From: Otis tarda
Lineage: Eukaryota; Chordata; Aves; Otidiformes; Otididae
Assembly (NCBI GenBank): GCA_026413225.1
Contig: CM048572.1
Span: 2,480,001 to 2,544,000, forward strand
Reading direction: 5' to 3'
DNA: 64,000 bases
A program made the translations under genes and the position numbers. The notes beneath the pieces are model-generated. The model was not told the origin of the DNA and ran no database searches. It saw only the letters and a list, made by a program, of their open reading frames with translations. The first letter of the stretch is position 1; each line of letters opens with the position of its first letter. Positions 51,300 through 63,419 of this stretch are shown here, one piece after another.

Positions 51300-51390
51300 T
51301 TTCAGGCTTGTGACGGCTTGGCAATATCTATGAGCAAATTGGTGAGTCGGGAGTGTGATCTGAAGTTTTTTCCGACCATTGAGAAATATA
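51300..51390 (+). repeat. Probable diverged CR1 LINE 3'-end fragment
   Basis: GGCTTGGCAATATCTATGAG, then a TTGGTGAGTC stretch, then GTGATCTGAAG and TTTTTTCCGACCATTGAG, appear in the order of the last 70 bases of common CR1 subfamilies ('gggcttggcagtgttagg', 'ggttggactcgatgatctt', 'ggtcttttccaacc'). The terminal octamer repeats are lost. Similarity is partial, so confidence is moderate. Confidence 0.45.
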
Positions 51391-53351
51391 TAATGGTCAT
51401 CAGTCCAGTGGCCAAAACACAGAGAGGTCTGCGGTCAGGTCACTGCCTTTACCCTAAATCCCCTTTCTTCTGAAATATACTTTCCGTTTCTCTTACAACT
51501 AGCATATGCTTTAGATGTTTTTGCAGGGTGCCAGAAGAGGCACTGAGCCTTAGCCCAGTGTTTTGTAGCAGTAACTCATAAGACACTGGAAGAAATAACA
51601 GAACTTTGGTTGGATTAAGGAAGAACAATTTTGGGACAGAATGGGAGTTGAATCTAAGTCTTATATGTCTAGTTAGTGTCAGTCTTGTTCTAGTTTTGTG
51701 AATAAACTTCATCCTGGATTTTGGCAGCTGTTCACCATGGGCATTCTGCGGAAGCTGACCTATTCTGTGTGAAGTTTGGGGTTAAAGACCTCAGCATCTG
51801 CTGACGAGAGAATATCTGCTGTAGAATTAGCAGGCAGACATGCACAAAGTACTGGAATGTGTCGGGTGATGTTCTCTGGTGGATCAGTCCTCAGAGGGTG
51901 TAAGAGTCCAGGGGATTTCAGCCAACAGAGCTTTGTGTTCTGGAAACTGCCAAATGTGGATTCTTGTCTCAAACATTTGCATGTGGTTGGTGTTTATACC
52001 GTCATTTGGTTGCTCACAGCAGCACAGAGTGTGTCTCCAGAGGCAGTTTACTCTCAAGTTAGAGCCCTGTTTCTCCTGAATGTGAGGGAGAAAGCCCAAG
52101 ATACTGCAGGCATCAGGTGGAGAAACAAGGTCTCAGTGATAGCTTCAGGTGGGGACAAGTGAAGTATCTGCTGCAGGGTTGCCATGAACTCAAGGCCTGC
52201 TGGGAAACTGCAGAGTGGGTTTATTCACAGATCTCTACTGTTGTCGTTTGATGGAGTCAGTTCAACATCCTTTTATTTGGGAATTTCATCACCTCCAGTT
52301 AAAACTGCTCCAAGTGCAGACCATGATGGTCTCTGTCTTTCTTCCATATCTCTTGATGCTTAGGAGCCACTGGAGAGTTGTTGGCAGCAGTACAGAAGAT
52401 GCAACCCTGTCTAACAGGACCAAGATCTGTGGAGTCTGGCCTTAGCACCGGTCACAGCATACACAGGAGTACAGGCAATGCACACACAGTCACCTTAAGA
52501 GTAGGGCTGGTCCCACCAAGCTTTAATCATCTACACATCTAAACAAAACTGCTCAGCTCCTTTTAGCGAGTAATTTGTCTGACCTAATCGAGACATCACC
52601 TTCAGCATCTGCCACAGTCCATGGACAGGAAAGCTTCTCCAGGGGCTCATGACAGCCCACCCAAAATCTGCATTGCCTACTGAAGGCACTTCTTTTTCCT
52701 CATGGGTCAAGAAAAATCCCTGACACAGTGAAGCATACCTGCTGTATGCTGCCTGGGCAATGAGCCTTGTGGTTTCCAGCATAGGAGGCAATTCGAATTA
52801 TGTATCGTTGCAAGGAAAAAGATGTTACTTGCATAGAATGATAATCTTTAAGAGGGTTTGAATGCCATCTCAGTCTTTCTGGTGTTTTAAGTTTGACATT
52901 GTCTTCACAAACACAGCTTTTCTGCTGTATAATTTTAAAGTTCCAGCATTTGTCAAGTGTTGCTAAAGCACTAATTCTAGATTGCATCCCAACCTGAAAT
53001 TTAGCAAAAGTCAGAGAAGCTTAGGGATAGACTGAATCCTTCTGAGTTTCTATAGAAGACTTTGTTCATAAAGCACAGTTATAATGAAAGAATCAATTAA
53101 CAATATATTAAGCACGGTGTCAAACAGCGAATGCAAACAGATGCAGTTTCAAAATCCAGACAGAGAGCTTACGTAGCTCCCTGCTGAAACTCAGTGTGGC
53201 TTGATGTGCTCTGTGGATATTGCTCCTGTTACCTTAATTATGTTACACAGCGATGGGCTTTGCAGGACTTTTTGGCTTGATGCTGAATCTCACAGCCAAA
53301 CTCTGGACGCTCGCTGTCCCACATGAAGGCCTCCACCAGGGCCTGGATGGG
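51391..53351. other. Unique non-coding sequence
   Basis: No gene is recognised. Frames of up to 128 codons (51776-52162, plus) are overlapped by minus-strand frames of comparable length. A CATAGAATGATAATCTTT stretch near 52834 hints at a further CR1 terminus but is too short to support. Confidence 0.5.
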
Positions 53352-53822
53352 TCTCCTGGTTCTGGCTGGGACAGAGTTAACTTTCACCGGAGCTGGGAGA
53401 GGAGCTGGAGCTGGTGGCCCCTGTGGCTGGGGACACAGCTGGGGTAGGTCACAAAGGAGCCCACAGCTGGGCCAGGTTACCCAAACTGGCCCAAGGGCTG
53501 TTCCATCCCATGGGCCATCTGCTCAGGGTATCCAGTGGGGAGGGTGCTGGGGGGAGGGTGCTGGTGCTCAGGAGGGGGCCTGGCATCAGGATTCCCTGTG
53601 AGCTCCGGTACTGGAAATGACGTGCTTGAGTATATTCTGTTACTGGTTTTGGTTTCCATCTCTGTTTTGTTTTCTTCTGTTGTTCTCTTAAACTTTTTTT
53701 CATCTCAACCCAGGAGTCTGGCCTTCTTTTCTTTACCAGTTCTCCTCCCCGTCCCACTGGAGGGTGAGGGGAGTGAGTGAGTGACTGCGTAGCTTGGTCC
53801 TGAGCAGGGCTAAACTATGACA
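53352..53822 (+). mobile_element. Decayed solo LTR, avian ERVL-like family
   Basis: The 5' end carries the signature CTGGTTCTGGCTGGGACAGA followed by GTTAACTTTC. The 3' end carries CATCTCAACCCAGGAGTCT, then a TTCTCCTCCCCGTCCCAC stretch, then a purine-rich GAGTGAGTGAGTG run, and finishes in CTAAACTATGACA. All are hallmarks of a very common avian LTR. The first two bases (TC rather than TG), the missing TATA box and the missing AATAAA show decay. The flanks ATGGG and ACGAG agree at only three of five positions, so no target duplication is claimed. The last 55 or so bases are clearly homologous to the end of the LTR at 17289-18520, so the two belong to related subfamilies. No internal retroviral sequence is present. 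Confidence 0.8.
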
Positions 53823-54239
53823 ACGAGTTGTTGTGACACGTCTATTTTGATAGCATCTGAGATCAAAACAAGCCTGAAGTATTTACACTTGATGGGAAAA
53901 CCCCCTGTGTCGGGGGGAACCGGACTGGATGTTGTCTCATGGTTTTTCTGTCCATGTCTGCGTTTCTGCTGGGTAGGACTCCTTTTTTCAAAAGTGTGAA
54001 TCACAGTTACTATGTTCTCGGGAGGCTACCAAGCATCTAGAAAGCTGTTTGTGAAGTTCACGGGGGCTTTCTCTCTGGGAATATGACCACTTCTGTGCTG
54101 TGCAGCTGAAGTGCTGTAGAGCAGAGAGCCCCAGATAAGGAAATATGACCGTCCTTTCTTATCTCCGCTCCTTCTAACGGGTGTCCTTGGGACTGTAAAT
54201 TTATGTGAGGGGAAGATGAGAACAGTCTGAGGTATCTTT

Positions 54240-54640
54240 AACCTTATCACAAATCTTTCCCAGGGCGGAAGGATTGACGTTGCCATCAATAAAGACTGAA
54301 TTGTGGCCCAGGTGCCTTTTCCCTCCGAGTCAATTGCTCTGGAAAATGTGGTTGCTCGGGCTCGGTTTGTGTCTGCTGTCTGGCAAACGGCTGGCCAGCC
54401 TGTATCCATGCAGTGCCCTTAAATAAAACTCCAGCAGATAAACGCTGCGAAATGCCTAATTCCTCAGAGGCTTGTAATTCTGCAAAAGATAATTTGTGTG
54501 CCCATGCTATTACAATGGTTACAGTTTTACTGCAGCCAGGCCAAAAAGTCATCTCGGAGATGAGGTGGAATTATCCTTATTTGTCACTTTTGTGGGAGGA
54601 ATGAATGGTTCCATGCGCTTGCCATAGGACCCTCATTCAT
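54240..54640. promoter_or_regulatory. Candidate conserved non-coding element
   Basis: This non-repetitive block combines CAATTG at 54331-54336, TAATTC cores in 54455-54482, a SOX-type ACAATGG at 54512-54518, and retained CpGs across 54275-54390. The mix of homeodomain and SOX motifs with preserved CpGs is typical of neural or developmental enhancers. Conservation could not be tested here. Open frames exist on both strands across the block, with no codon signal favouring either. Confidence 0.33.
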
Positions 54641-54819
54641 TCCAGCGCTTTACGCTTGTGGATATACGGTTTAATCATGTTTCTGCAAAGAAGGTGCTCG
54701 GGCTCGAGCTGTGAATGACTGTGCAGAGGTGGAGAAGCAATTGCTGAGCTCGCCACTCTGCTCCTTCTGAAAGAGGTGTCTGTGTTTGAATAGTGGCTTT
54801 CTTATCATACTATCCTAAA

Positions 54820-54835
54820 TTTTTTTTTTTTTTTT
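54820..54835 (+). repeat. T16 homopolymer
   Basis: Sixteen T residues, about 65 bases upstream of a second, longer T run. No neighbouring retrogene is visible. Confidence 0.9.
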
Positions 54836-54900
54836 GCACCATTCTCCATTAAAATGAGGATCTCCTCTCTCATCCCACACCATGTTGTCATGGAAATGGC

Positions 54901-54922
54901 TTTTTTTTTTTTTTTTTTTTTT
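54901..54922 (+). repeat. T22 homopolymer
   Basis: Twenty-two T residues followed by AAATCC. Together with the T16 run at 54820-54835 it brackets a 65-base unique segment. This could be two independent simple repeats or the remains of a duplicated or retroposed fragment. Confidence 0.9.
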
Positions 54923-55129
54923 AAATCCTGTGACAAAAAGTGCTCTGCCTTGCTTGTAGCTTGTGGCCAAAACTGTTCTGTGGAGTTAATGAAAGCGGGG
55001 ACATGTCGCATCTCTTCTTCTGGTGTTAAATTTAGTATCTTCAGCTTCCTCTGCACCAAACACTAGCCAAGGCTTTCCTGGGCAATGACTATAGATAGAA
55101 ACAGGCAGAGGAGCCCCATCCCAGGATGG

Positions 55130-55290
55130 CTACACATGTAGATGCTCTTTAATCCAGTGCCTGTCATTACTGTAATTATGCAGGGAAGTGCCCTAGCTGC
55201 TGTGCACAAATGCTCACTTGGGTGTGCAACTCGTTATTTGGATTTGCAGTTGTGAGGTGAATTTACATAACTGCCTCCTCCACTTTACCA
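55130..55290. promoter_or_regulatory. Candidate conserved non-coding element
   Basis: TAATCC at 55150-55155 and TAATTA at 55173-55178 lie in complex, non-repetitive sequence, followed by several ATTTACATAA/ATTTGCAGTT-like AT motifs to 55275. Support is by composition only. Confidence 0.25.
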
Positions 55291-58200
55291 GGTAAGAGAG
55301 ACTCGTGATTACAGGAAGGGGCATGGATTTATAGGGGCAATCAAGGCAAATGGGAGTTGTGGATTAGGGATAAAACTCTCTCTTTAGGAATTGCTTTTCT
55401 GCAGCTTCGCTGGTGCACAAACTGAAATAAAGTAATTAAATCAAAGGGACTGGGAATAAGCAAAGACGATCCTGAAGCTTGAACTTGTGTGATAAGTACT
55501 CACCTCTGAGATCTGCCTTTTGTTTGCAGCAGGCAGATCTGCATGGTGTATTAGCAAATGAGTGCATGAAAACTTGTATTTCCAAGCATTTTCTTTTTTT
55601 CTTGTAGTCATTTAAATAAGGCCAAATTGAGCATGAAGCTGACTGGATGCAATCGCTGTCATCAGAAAATAAGAGTGAGTGGGCTGGGGAAGGCTATCCT
55701 CCCTCCCAGCAGCTGCCCAGCTAGGAAAATGCCTCAAAGGCAGAGCGAGGATGTGAAGATGCTATTACTTGTGTGGTATGAACATTTGCCTTCAGTCAAC
55801 ACCCGTCAATGTCTGATTGCACATTGTTTAACTTCTGGAAGTCAAGCAGAATGCATCAGCCAGGGGACAGAGCTCCTATTGCAAATGGGGATAAGTGGTT
55901 CCTCATTCTTCCTTCACACCCGTTCCTTATCTCCTAACACCACTGATACTGCTGATGCTTCCAACAAACAGCAAAGTGAACCAGGGTCAAGCCTGTCTTT
56001 TCCTGCAGGAAACACAGCCACATGAGGAGAGTAGAGGAGAGAGAGAGAAAGAGGGTGTTCTTTTTCCTTTTGAAATTACCTGAACATCAGCATCTGTACT
56101 GGTGTAAAACACCGTGAGGCACCATCAGCCTCTGTGCTCCCGTTGGGCTCCATCAGCAGAGGAGCTCACCTGAGCTGTCACCCTTGAAAAAAGTTTAGCA
56201 AGATTAGGAAAAACAGTCAGAAAGATGTTGAGGGAAGACCACACTGATCAATATTTCTCGTTTATCACCACATAAATAGTCCTGTTGAGCTGGCTAATTC
56301 CTGTCCCATCTGCCAAATAACTCTGGCAGTAAATTAAACCTGTATTTTAACCGTGTATGCACGTGGCGGACAGAGCAGCTAAATCTGTCTGTGAAATGTA
56401 GAGGTTTCCATTTACACCTGGTTCTTGTGAAATAAGGTCGCCTTTGTCACCAGGTAACAATAACAGGCAGGTGAAATGCAAAGTGCTGATTCAACTTGTA
56501 CTGAAAATATTCCGTGTGAAGAGTGCTGGGGCAGTACACTGTTCACGTACGCTTGTTGCACAGGATTTGTCATAAAAATAATTTTTACAAAACCAGTATT
56601 TTTTGTAAACAATGTGGTAGCAAAAAAAAAAAGGTGACTTCAGAACAAATAGGACTGTTTTCTTGACAGTTTTGTGGTAAGGAGCTGTGCAAACGTAGTT
56701 TGGTTTTTCTCACTTTCTTTCTTGTTTCCTAGGGTTGGGTTAAGGTTATCTGGAAGTCTGGAATCCTGAATATTACTTCACCCTTTTAAATCAGAATTTT
56801 ATCTTGGAACTTTTATTTATTTGTTTGTTTCTATGTCCTTCAAAAATAATGGCCTCTTGACCTCATCGCTTGGTTCCCAGTATGTCTTTCATCAGAAATT
56901 TATTAACTAAAGGAAGGCAGATAGCCAGGAAGCACTGGGAATTGGATAAGATCTTGGCCCGAGTGAGGCAACTCTTCAATATTAAATGTGAAACAATAGC
57001 AGAGTCAATAGCTTTTTGCAATTCTAAAAAATAATGAAAAATGTCTTTTCATTCTTGAAAATGCACACGTTGTTTGAAGTGTGTGTGCTGCTCATCACAA
57101 TGAAAGGTGGTGTTTTGCTTTGCCTTGTCTTGATTCTGCTGCCTGGGTATTACAGCAGCATTTAAAATGTAGGGTGAAACGAAGAGTAAAACAGCTTTTG
57201 ACTGCTCAGGGCCAGCATTTAATGGTGTTTTGACAGAAAGGGACTTTTCCCTACCCTGACTCATAAAGGGGTACAGGAATACTTCATTTCCCATCCACTA
57301 CAAGCATCTTCAAGGGAAAGGAGAAGATGGCATGGAGGATCATGGATTTCTGTAACCTGTTGTCACTTCACTCCACTCCTTATTGCACAGGAGTTTATCT
57401 GTGCAACAGACATTGATTTCACTATATGAAGTTGTTGGAAGGTTTAATTAATGTTATGATCAATCTACTTTATTTATTCCTGTCATTGGCTTTAAATTCT
57501 TTGTGCTCCCAGCTCCCTGCACTCCTGTTTGAGAGATCGGTGTAGGATTATTGTGTCAGTTAAGTCTGCAATATTGCAGCCATCGCTCCTCGGCACTGTG
57601 TGTGTGTCATCCAGCGTGTTTTCTGAAGTGTTAGTTTTAGCAGTAAATACTAAGTCTTGTAAAGAGTTCATTTCAGGAACTCCATTTTCAAATATCCTTC
57701 TACGTATCGTATGTACTTATGTAGAAAGAAATATTTCTGTGTGAACTTTTATACGTACTTGTGTTGCTTGCTTTATTTATAATCCCTTTTTAATTGCTTT
57801 TTATTTTCCATTTTGCCCATATATTTTGGATCTGAATCATTCAACACCACAAAGGACATTTGTGGTGAATGGGATATGTTGTGGATATGTTTTCCATCTT
57901 TTCTGCTGGGGCTTGGGAAAAAAAAACAGATTTCAAGGTAGATTCTAATTTTGGGGGGAAAACCTTTCCTGGCAAAAAAAATCAGCTTCCATTACTTAGG
58001 ATGTTTTGCAAATTTGAGTTAGTCAAAGGCAAAAATAAAGGACAAAAAAAAAATTATTTGCTATTTCACAATAAGATGCCAATGGTTTCAAGTTTGACAC
58101 TTTTTTTCCCCCTAGAAATATCCTTCAGACCCTTTAAGAAATGCTTTAAAAAGCCAACCCTGAAAACATTCTGTAGGTCTAAAAGGAAGCTTGCATCTCC

Positions 58201-60081
58201 CTACATCCTGGCCCACTGCAAGCACAGATTTGCCATTTTCTGAGTCTGTTTGTGTTCCCCAATGCCACGCGTTTCTTACCGAGAGTGTCCTTTTTTAAAA
58301 GAAGGAGAATGATCATACCTTTATTTGGTGTAAAACGTTCCTAAAGGGAGAGCAGGAGGATTTCTGTACGCAGTCTGCAGACTGACCTTGTGAAATGGTG
58401 CAGTTTCATGAGTGAAAGAATAGCTGAACACAACGCTGTTCAGCCTGTGCTTTCGAGCTTTGAAACTGTTGAAAGATGGCTGAAAATATTTTGGAGGAAG
58501 AAAGGGAAAAAAAAACCCCAACAAATAAAAAAAACCAACAATAAAACCCTATCAAAAAAATCCAGCCTGGAAATGCTGCTCCAAAAATAAGTGGTTGTGT
58601 TAGATCCCCACATAGGCTCAGCTCCCAAAAGCCTGGCCCTGAGATGCTTTATGTGAAGTAGGTGCTGGTCCCTAGATGGTACCACTGGTGAATTGTCTCA
58701 TTCTCAACTTGTTTCTGAATGTCTGGTACATTATTAACGTGTGCTTTTGCCTGCCCCCAAACTTCATGAGTTTTCACCTGTGGGGAAAAAATCTGAATGG
58801 GAATTGAACAGGTGGATTCAGAAGGGAAAAAGCTATCTGCCCAGGTCAGGCAGGCAGTTGTCACAGGGACTGCGCCCATGAGCCAGCATCCCCAACGATG
58901 TGGGAGATAGGAGAGGAAAAAACCCAGGTTGCTTCGCCATCCGTTTTGGCATCTGGGGAAGGGGCGTTTGCACGGTGCTCTGGGCTGGGGCGGGTGTCGC
59001 TCCTGCAGTGCTTACACTGAAAGGTTTTGGGTACTCCCGTGGGAGCAAATCCAGGGTGGCTGAGGTGAGCGGTACCATCGGCGCTGTCGGCACTCGTGTG
59101 AGAGCCAGCGCTGTAATGCAGTTGATGTTGAGGTGTGTGGGGCTGAAGCACCGCCCGAATTCTCTCCCTTGACCCCCTCAGTTTTTCTACCTCCTGGTCG
59201 CTCTTCTGCTCCCAGCAGTTGTGTGTTTCAAAGTTTGATAGGCTGCCAGCCACCCAAATATAACAGATGTGTTCTGCAAGGGCATGGGGAGCGCAGCGCG
59301 GCCTCCTAGGAAATGGGGTTTTATCGCATGTCTCACAACATGGAGAGGAAGCGTTCAGCACCGAAATCTCCATTCTTTTTCTTTTCCCCTTCAGCAGTTA
59401 GATCCTATAAGCAAATGATACTTCCAAAAGGTTTATTGAAGGAAAATATTAAATGCCCTGAACCAGGTTTTAGGTTATTAACAAGGGAGCACTGTCAGCT
59501 GGCTGTCGAGTAGAGGGGCCTTGGTACGTAAAGGCCTTGCACAACTGCAAAAGCAACCTTCACTGCCTGATTCTGGAGGCTGGGACCCTCTTGCGTCTGT
59601 CCCAAGGACCCTGCTGCTGCTGTCCCACCTGCCTAGTGCTGTGGGACCTGCTCAGATCCCCATAACAGGATCGCACAGGGAAAAAAAAATTAAAAAAAAC
59701 AACACACAACCACAGAGCCAAGCAGTTTCATGGGAGGATGAAACTTATGCAAACAGAGATCTACAAAAAAACAGGATTAATAAAATATATCCTGCCCATG
59801 CATTATGAAACACATCTGCCTACAGAGTGAAATGCCAACTTTAATTTTTACATTGGCTTGGGAGAACTGGTTGGGATGAAAATGACTGCATGCATTGGTG
59901 AGCAGCCACCTGCAAATGTTTGCACACCTTCTCCTTTTTCCTCTCTTTCTTTATTTTGGGTGCCTGACTCCAGCAGAAGGTTTGAGGAAGGAGCTGGGAA
60001 TATACAGTTGATTTTTGGTTTGATGCCTTGGAGATTTGAATTGAACAGTCTAGAATCCAGATGGAGGGAAGAAGGAATGAA

Positions 60082-60125
60082 TGCAGTGACTGAGACCAGC
60101 GGTCCATCTAGTGAGGAGCAGGTTT
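60082..60125 (+). repeat. Old amniote interspersed repeat fragment
   Basis: GAGACCAGCGGTCCATCTAG around 60091-60111 matches the 'tcagaccagtggtccatctag' core of the same old repeat family seen at 31541-31630. Only about 40 bases can be followed. Confidence 0.35.
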
Positions 60126-60153
60126 ATTGGGGAGGGTTATAGGAGCGATGGCC

Positions 60154-60173
60154 TCCTCTCTCCTCTCCTCTCC
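60154..60173 (+). repeat. Short TCTCC/CTCTC simple repeat
   Basis: A run of five-base CTCTC-like units lies in a pyrimidine-rich stretch. It is a short and ordinary microsatellite. Confidence 0.6.
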
Positions 60174-61369
60174 TTCCCATTAGTGGTGCGTTATATCTTG
60201 CTAATGCTGTGTGGTTGAAAAGCAGCTCTGAGGCTTCACAAAAGCAGCTATTTCCAGACCAGTGCTTTGTGTCCCAAGCGTTTCCAGAAGAAAAGTATTA
60301 TGGCAAACCGCACGTGAGTCAGAAACGGAATAACTGCTCCATGCAGGAAGGTTCTCCCTGGTCCCTGCCTTGCAGACAGGAGCAGGACCCTTTCTGGCCC
60401 TCCAGCTGTTTGTAGTCTTCTTAATATACTTCCGCATCTTCGGTGTTTGCACCTGTGACTGGTACCTCTCCTTTAATACGGTGTGACTGTGGGTTCCACA
60501 GATCAGCTCCTTGCTGTATAGAAATGCACATCCTTTCCTCGGTTCATATTTGCTGGTTTTTCTTTTCACTGACTGTACAAAACTCAAGAGAGAGAAGTCT
60601 ATCACCAGGGTTAGAAATCTGCCTCAGATACGTTGCCTATCAAATTTTTAAATGGGAGCAGGCAAGTGTCGTGCAGTGTAAGTCCTGGGGATTGCAGCTC
60701 CTCGGTGACTCGTCCCCCTGCCCCAGCTCTCCATCTGTAATGGAGGAGAGGTTAAATATTCAGGATGGCAAACAGCAGGAGGAAAATTGGGAAGATTAGA
60801 AATGAATGCTCCCACAGTCCCCCTTGGAAGTAGGTGTTACCCTCACTGGGGCTGGTTCTGCTGCGGCAAATGCCGGGCAGCTCCTTGCAGAAGAACCTTC
60901 TGCTCGACGTAAAGCTGGGTTTTGTGCTTTCAAAGTCAGTCTTCAGAACTGTATCAATGAACAAGTGACAGAACTTTCCTGCTATAAATATTTGAACAGC
61001 GGTTTGTTAATTTTTGTTACTCTCAACGTGGATTAATTGCTCTTTTATTATCAACTTCAGCTTCTATTAGTTTAGGATTTACATCTTAAATGATAATATC
61101 AGGCTTTGTCTTGAATAAAACATTTTGCAACCTAGACGAGTTCATTAAATTCTTGAAGGTGAACTGACAGATTAAAGGCAGCACAAAGATCCTGATGTGT
61201 TTCACAGTCGCAAGAATACTCATTTGGAGTTTTATAAAACCAACATTGCACATTTCGGATAGCTCAGCTTCAAACAGATTGTGATAAACACTGCTGCTTT
61301 TTGAAATGCTTGTTATCTCTCGTTAATAGACTTCTGCACCCATCCTCTCCCTCCTCAAAAGCAAATGAG

Positions 61370-61460
61370 GTGTCATTTTACATTATTAATCACACAAACA
61401 AGTAAGGATGTAATGAAGTAACCCTCTGCATGTAGCTTTTTCACCTAATTAACCTCGATT
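61370..61460. promoter_or_regulatory. Candidate conserved non-coding element
   Basis: ATTAATCA at 61385-61392 and CCTAATTAAC around TAATTA at 61446-61451 frame a complex AT-rich block. These are paired homeodomain/PBX-like sites. The call is compositional. Confidence 0.28.
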
Positions 61461-61739
61461 GGTGTGGGGTTATCCCCGTGGTCCCAACATGGGTGGTCCT
61501 GTGGCCAACCTACCATGGCCAGCCACCATTATTCCATAAGGGTGGAAATGGAAGTATGTCACGCTTGTGCTGCTAACTCAGTTCCGGTAGGAGATGTAGG
61601 AAATTTATCCAAAGGTGGATGGAAACCTATGGAAAACCTGCTTGTCTGTTGCATTGGGAAGGCTCAGATTACGCCTGGAGTAACACTGTGAATGGCACCT
61701 ACTGTAGCGTAGGGGAGCCATCATCAGGCCCAGAGAGTA

Positions 61740-61850
61740 TGCTTGCTTATCTGCCAGGAGACATGCGATTAGTTATTCTTAATTATTCACATCTGGTGTG
61801 ATTAATCATCATGTACATGCAGGTTAATGAGTATAAAGCTGAGCCTCCTT
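61740..61850. promoter_or_regulatory. Candidate conserved non-coding element
   Basis: TTAATTATT at 61779-61787, an E-box CATCTG at 61790-61795 and GATTAATCAT at 61800-61809 are packed within 30 bases. A TATAAA follows at 61832-61837. The close homeodomain/E-box packing resembles a developmental enhancer or a small promoter. The only downstream open frame begins on TTG, so a coding transcript is not supported. Confidence 0.3.
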
Positions 61851-63419
61851 TCTGGCCTTGGTCTCCTGCCGGCTTGGATACCGCGCGGCCGCCCTGGGCA
61901 ATCTAAACCAGAAGAAGGCACTAGAGAAATGGAGTGAGGAGTACGGGTTCAGGGGCTACCAAGCACTTCTGGCAAAAAAAATCAGCAACTTCCGGCATTG
62001 GAACAGACCGCTCGGAGTCATTTCTTGGCTTTATCAGGAAATCTGGCACGCTGGGCCCAGGAGCTGATCTGCAGGACTTTTAGAGCCTTGTTTTTACTGT
62101 AGTGTTCTGTCATAGGTTGAGGATGGAGCCCCAGGAGAGCTTCAGGCTCAGCTTTTCTACAGCGCGTTGTCATTGTGGCCATGTCCCAGGGATGGGGACG
62201 GAGAGGCTGTGGGAAGGCAGGAGTTTGTGTTCTGAATTTAGAGGACTAAACAAACACATGTGAGAAAATAGCACAGGGCTTAACACAGAGACAGGGCTCT
62301 CAGAAGTATTATTGGAGAGGTTCATTTAATCCCGAAGAGATTCAAAGGGATGACGGTGCAGAGGCAGCTCTCCAGGCCTCCTTACCCTTGCCTGCTGGAG
62401 GTTATGTGGGCTTTCAGGCGAATGATTCATCTGCAGAGCTGGGGGGAATCGGATGATCCAGATAACTAGCAATAAGATTTAGGGTCAAATTTATTTCACT
62501 TGAGGTCGTCAAATTGATGCTTTTGTCTCCCGGGTCTTCTGTCAGAACCTAACCCAAGCTAGCGATGAGCACAAGTCTTTCCTGTTCACGTGCAGGGGTA
62601 GGTGCTGCTGGAAAAGCTTCTGCTGCTCCCGTTAGTGTTACACGGGCTCAACGGCCATACGGGAAGATCCCTCTTGAGGGCACAGTCAAATCAGCACCAC
62701 TTTGAATTTGTTTTTACTCCCTGATTTTTGCCTTCGAAAAGGAGGGTCTGAGTAACGCTATCCATTCTGAGGTTAACTTTCTGTAATCATTGCCTGTCGA
62801 ACTCTGAGTTTTCTCCCAGTGCACAGGGTTGGGTACACTTCTCCAGTCCCAGCTCTGCATTTCTCTGACTTGGAGAATCTCTGCCTTTTTGAAATAAATT
62901 TAGAATATTTCTTTGTCCAAAATTTCTTGGAAAAATCTTGAGTCTTTCCCCCACGTATGCTGCAGATGCAGAAATCAGAGGCAACTCTGAGCCATCCCCA
63001 TTTTAAAAGAGATCACTTGAGCTCTAAACCAGCCTGGTGATTTTTCCAGGATTTAAAGGTTTTGAAACCCTGGGGAGCAGCTCTGAATCCTTACCAAGGA
63101 GGACAGGAGCCAGCAGTCACCAAGTCCTAATTAAGGAGCAGACAACACGGGGAGAAGGAGTGGGAAAGTGGAGGGGAGAGAGAAGGGGGACCGGGAGGGT
63201 AATGGGTGATGGAGACGCATCCCTGACTTTGAGCTGTGCCCGCTGGTTTCTCCAGCTGAGCAGAGAGCCCCCACTATGGTAATCCCCCAGCCGGCAGCCT
63301 GGGCTTGCTGCCACCACTGAGCCACCCCTCGAAAACCACGGCATGGGGACGGGCTGCTGGACTGTGCTTACACAGGGAGGCTCCAGGTCTGGGGGAGTTG
63401 CGGTGTGCTTCTGCGTAGG

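Noticed and set aside
52828..52860. CATAGAATGATAATC stretch resembling CR1 octamers
   Set aside because: Too short, without any CR1 body sequence beside it.
53347..53827. Target-site duplication for the second LTR
   Set aside because: The flanking pentamers ATGGG and ACGAG match at only three of five positions, which is not enough to call.
61858..62067. 69-codon lysine-rich frame
   Set aside because: It starts on TTG rather than ATG and has no good acceptor or donor or recognisable domain. The nearby TATAAA is only about 20 bases upstream of the frame start.
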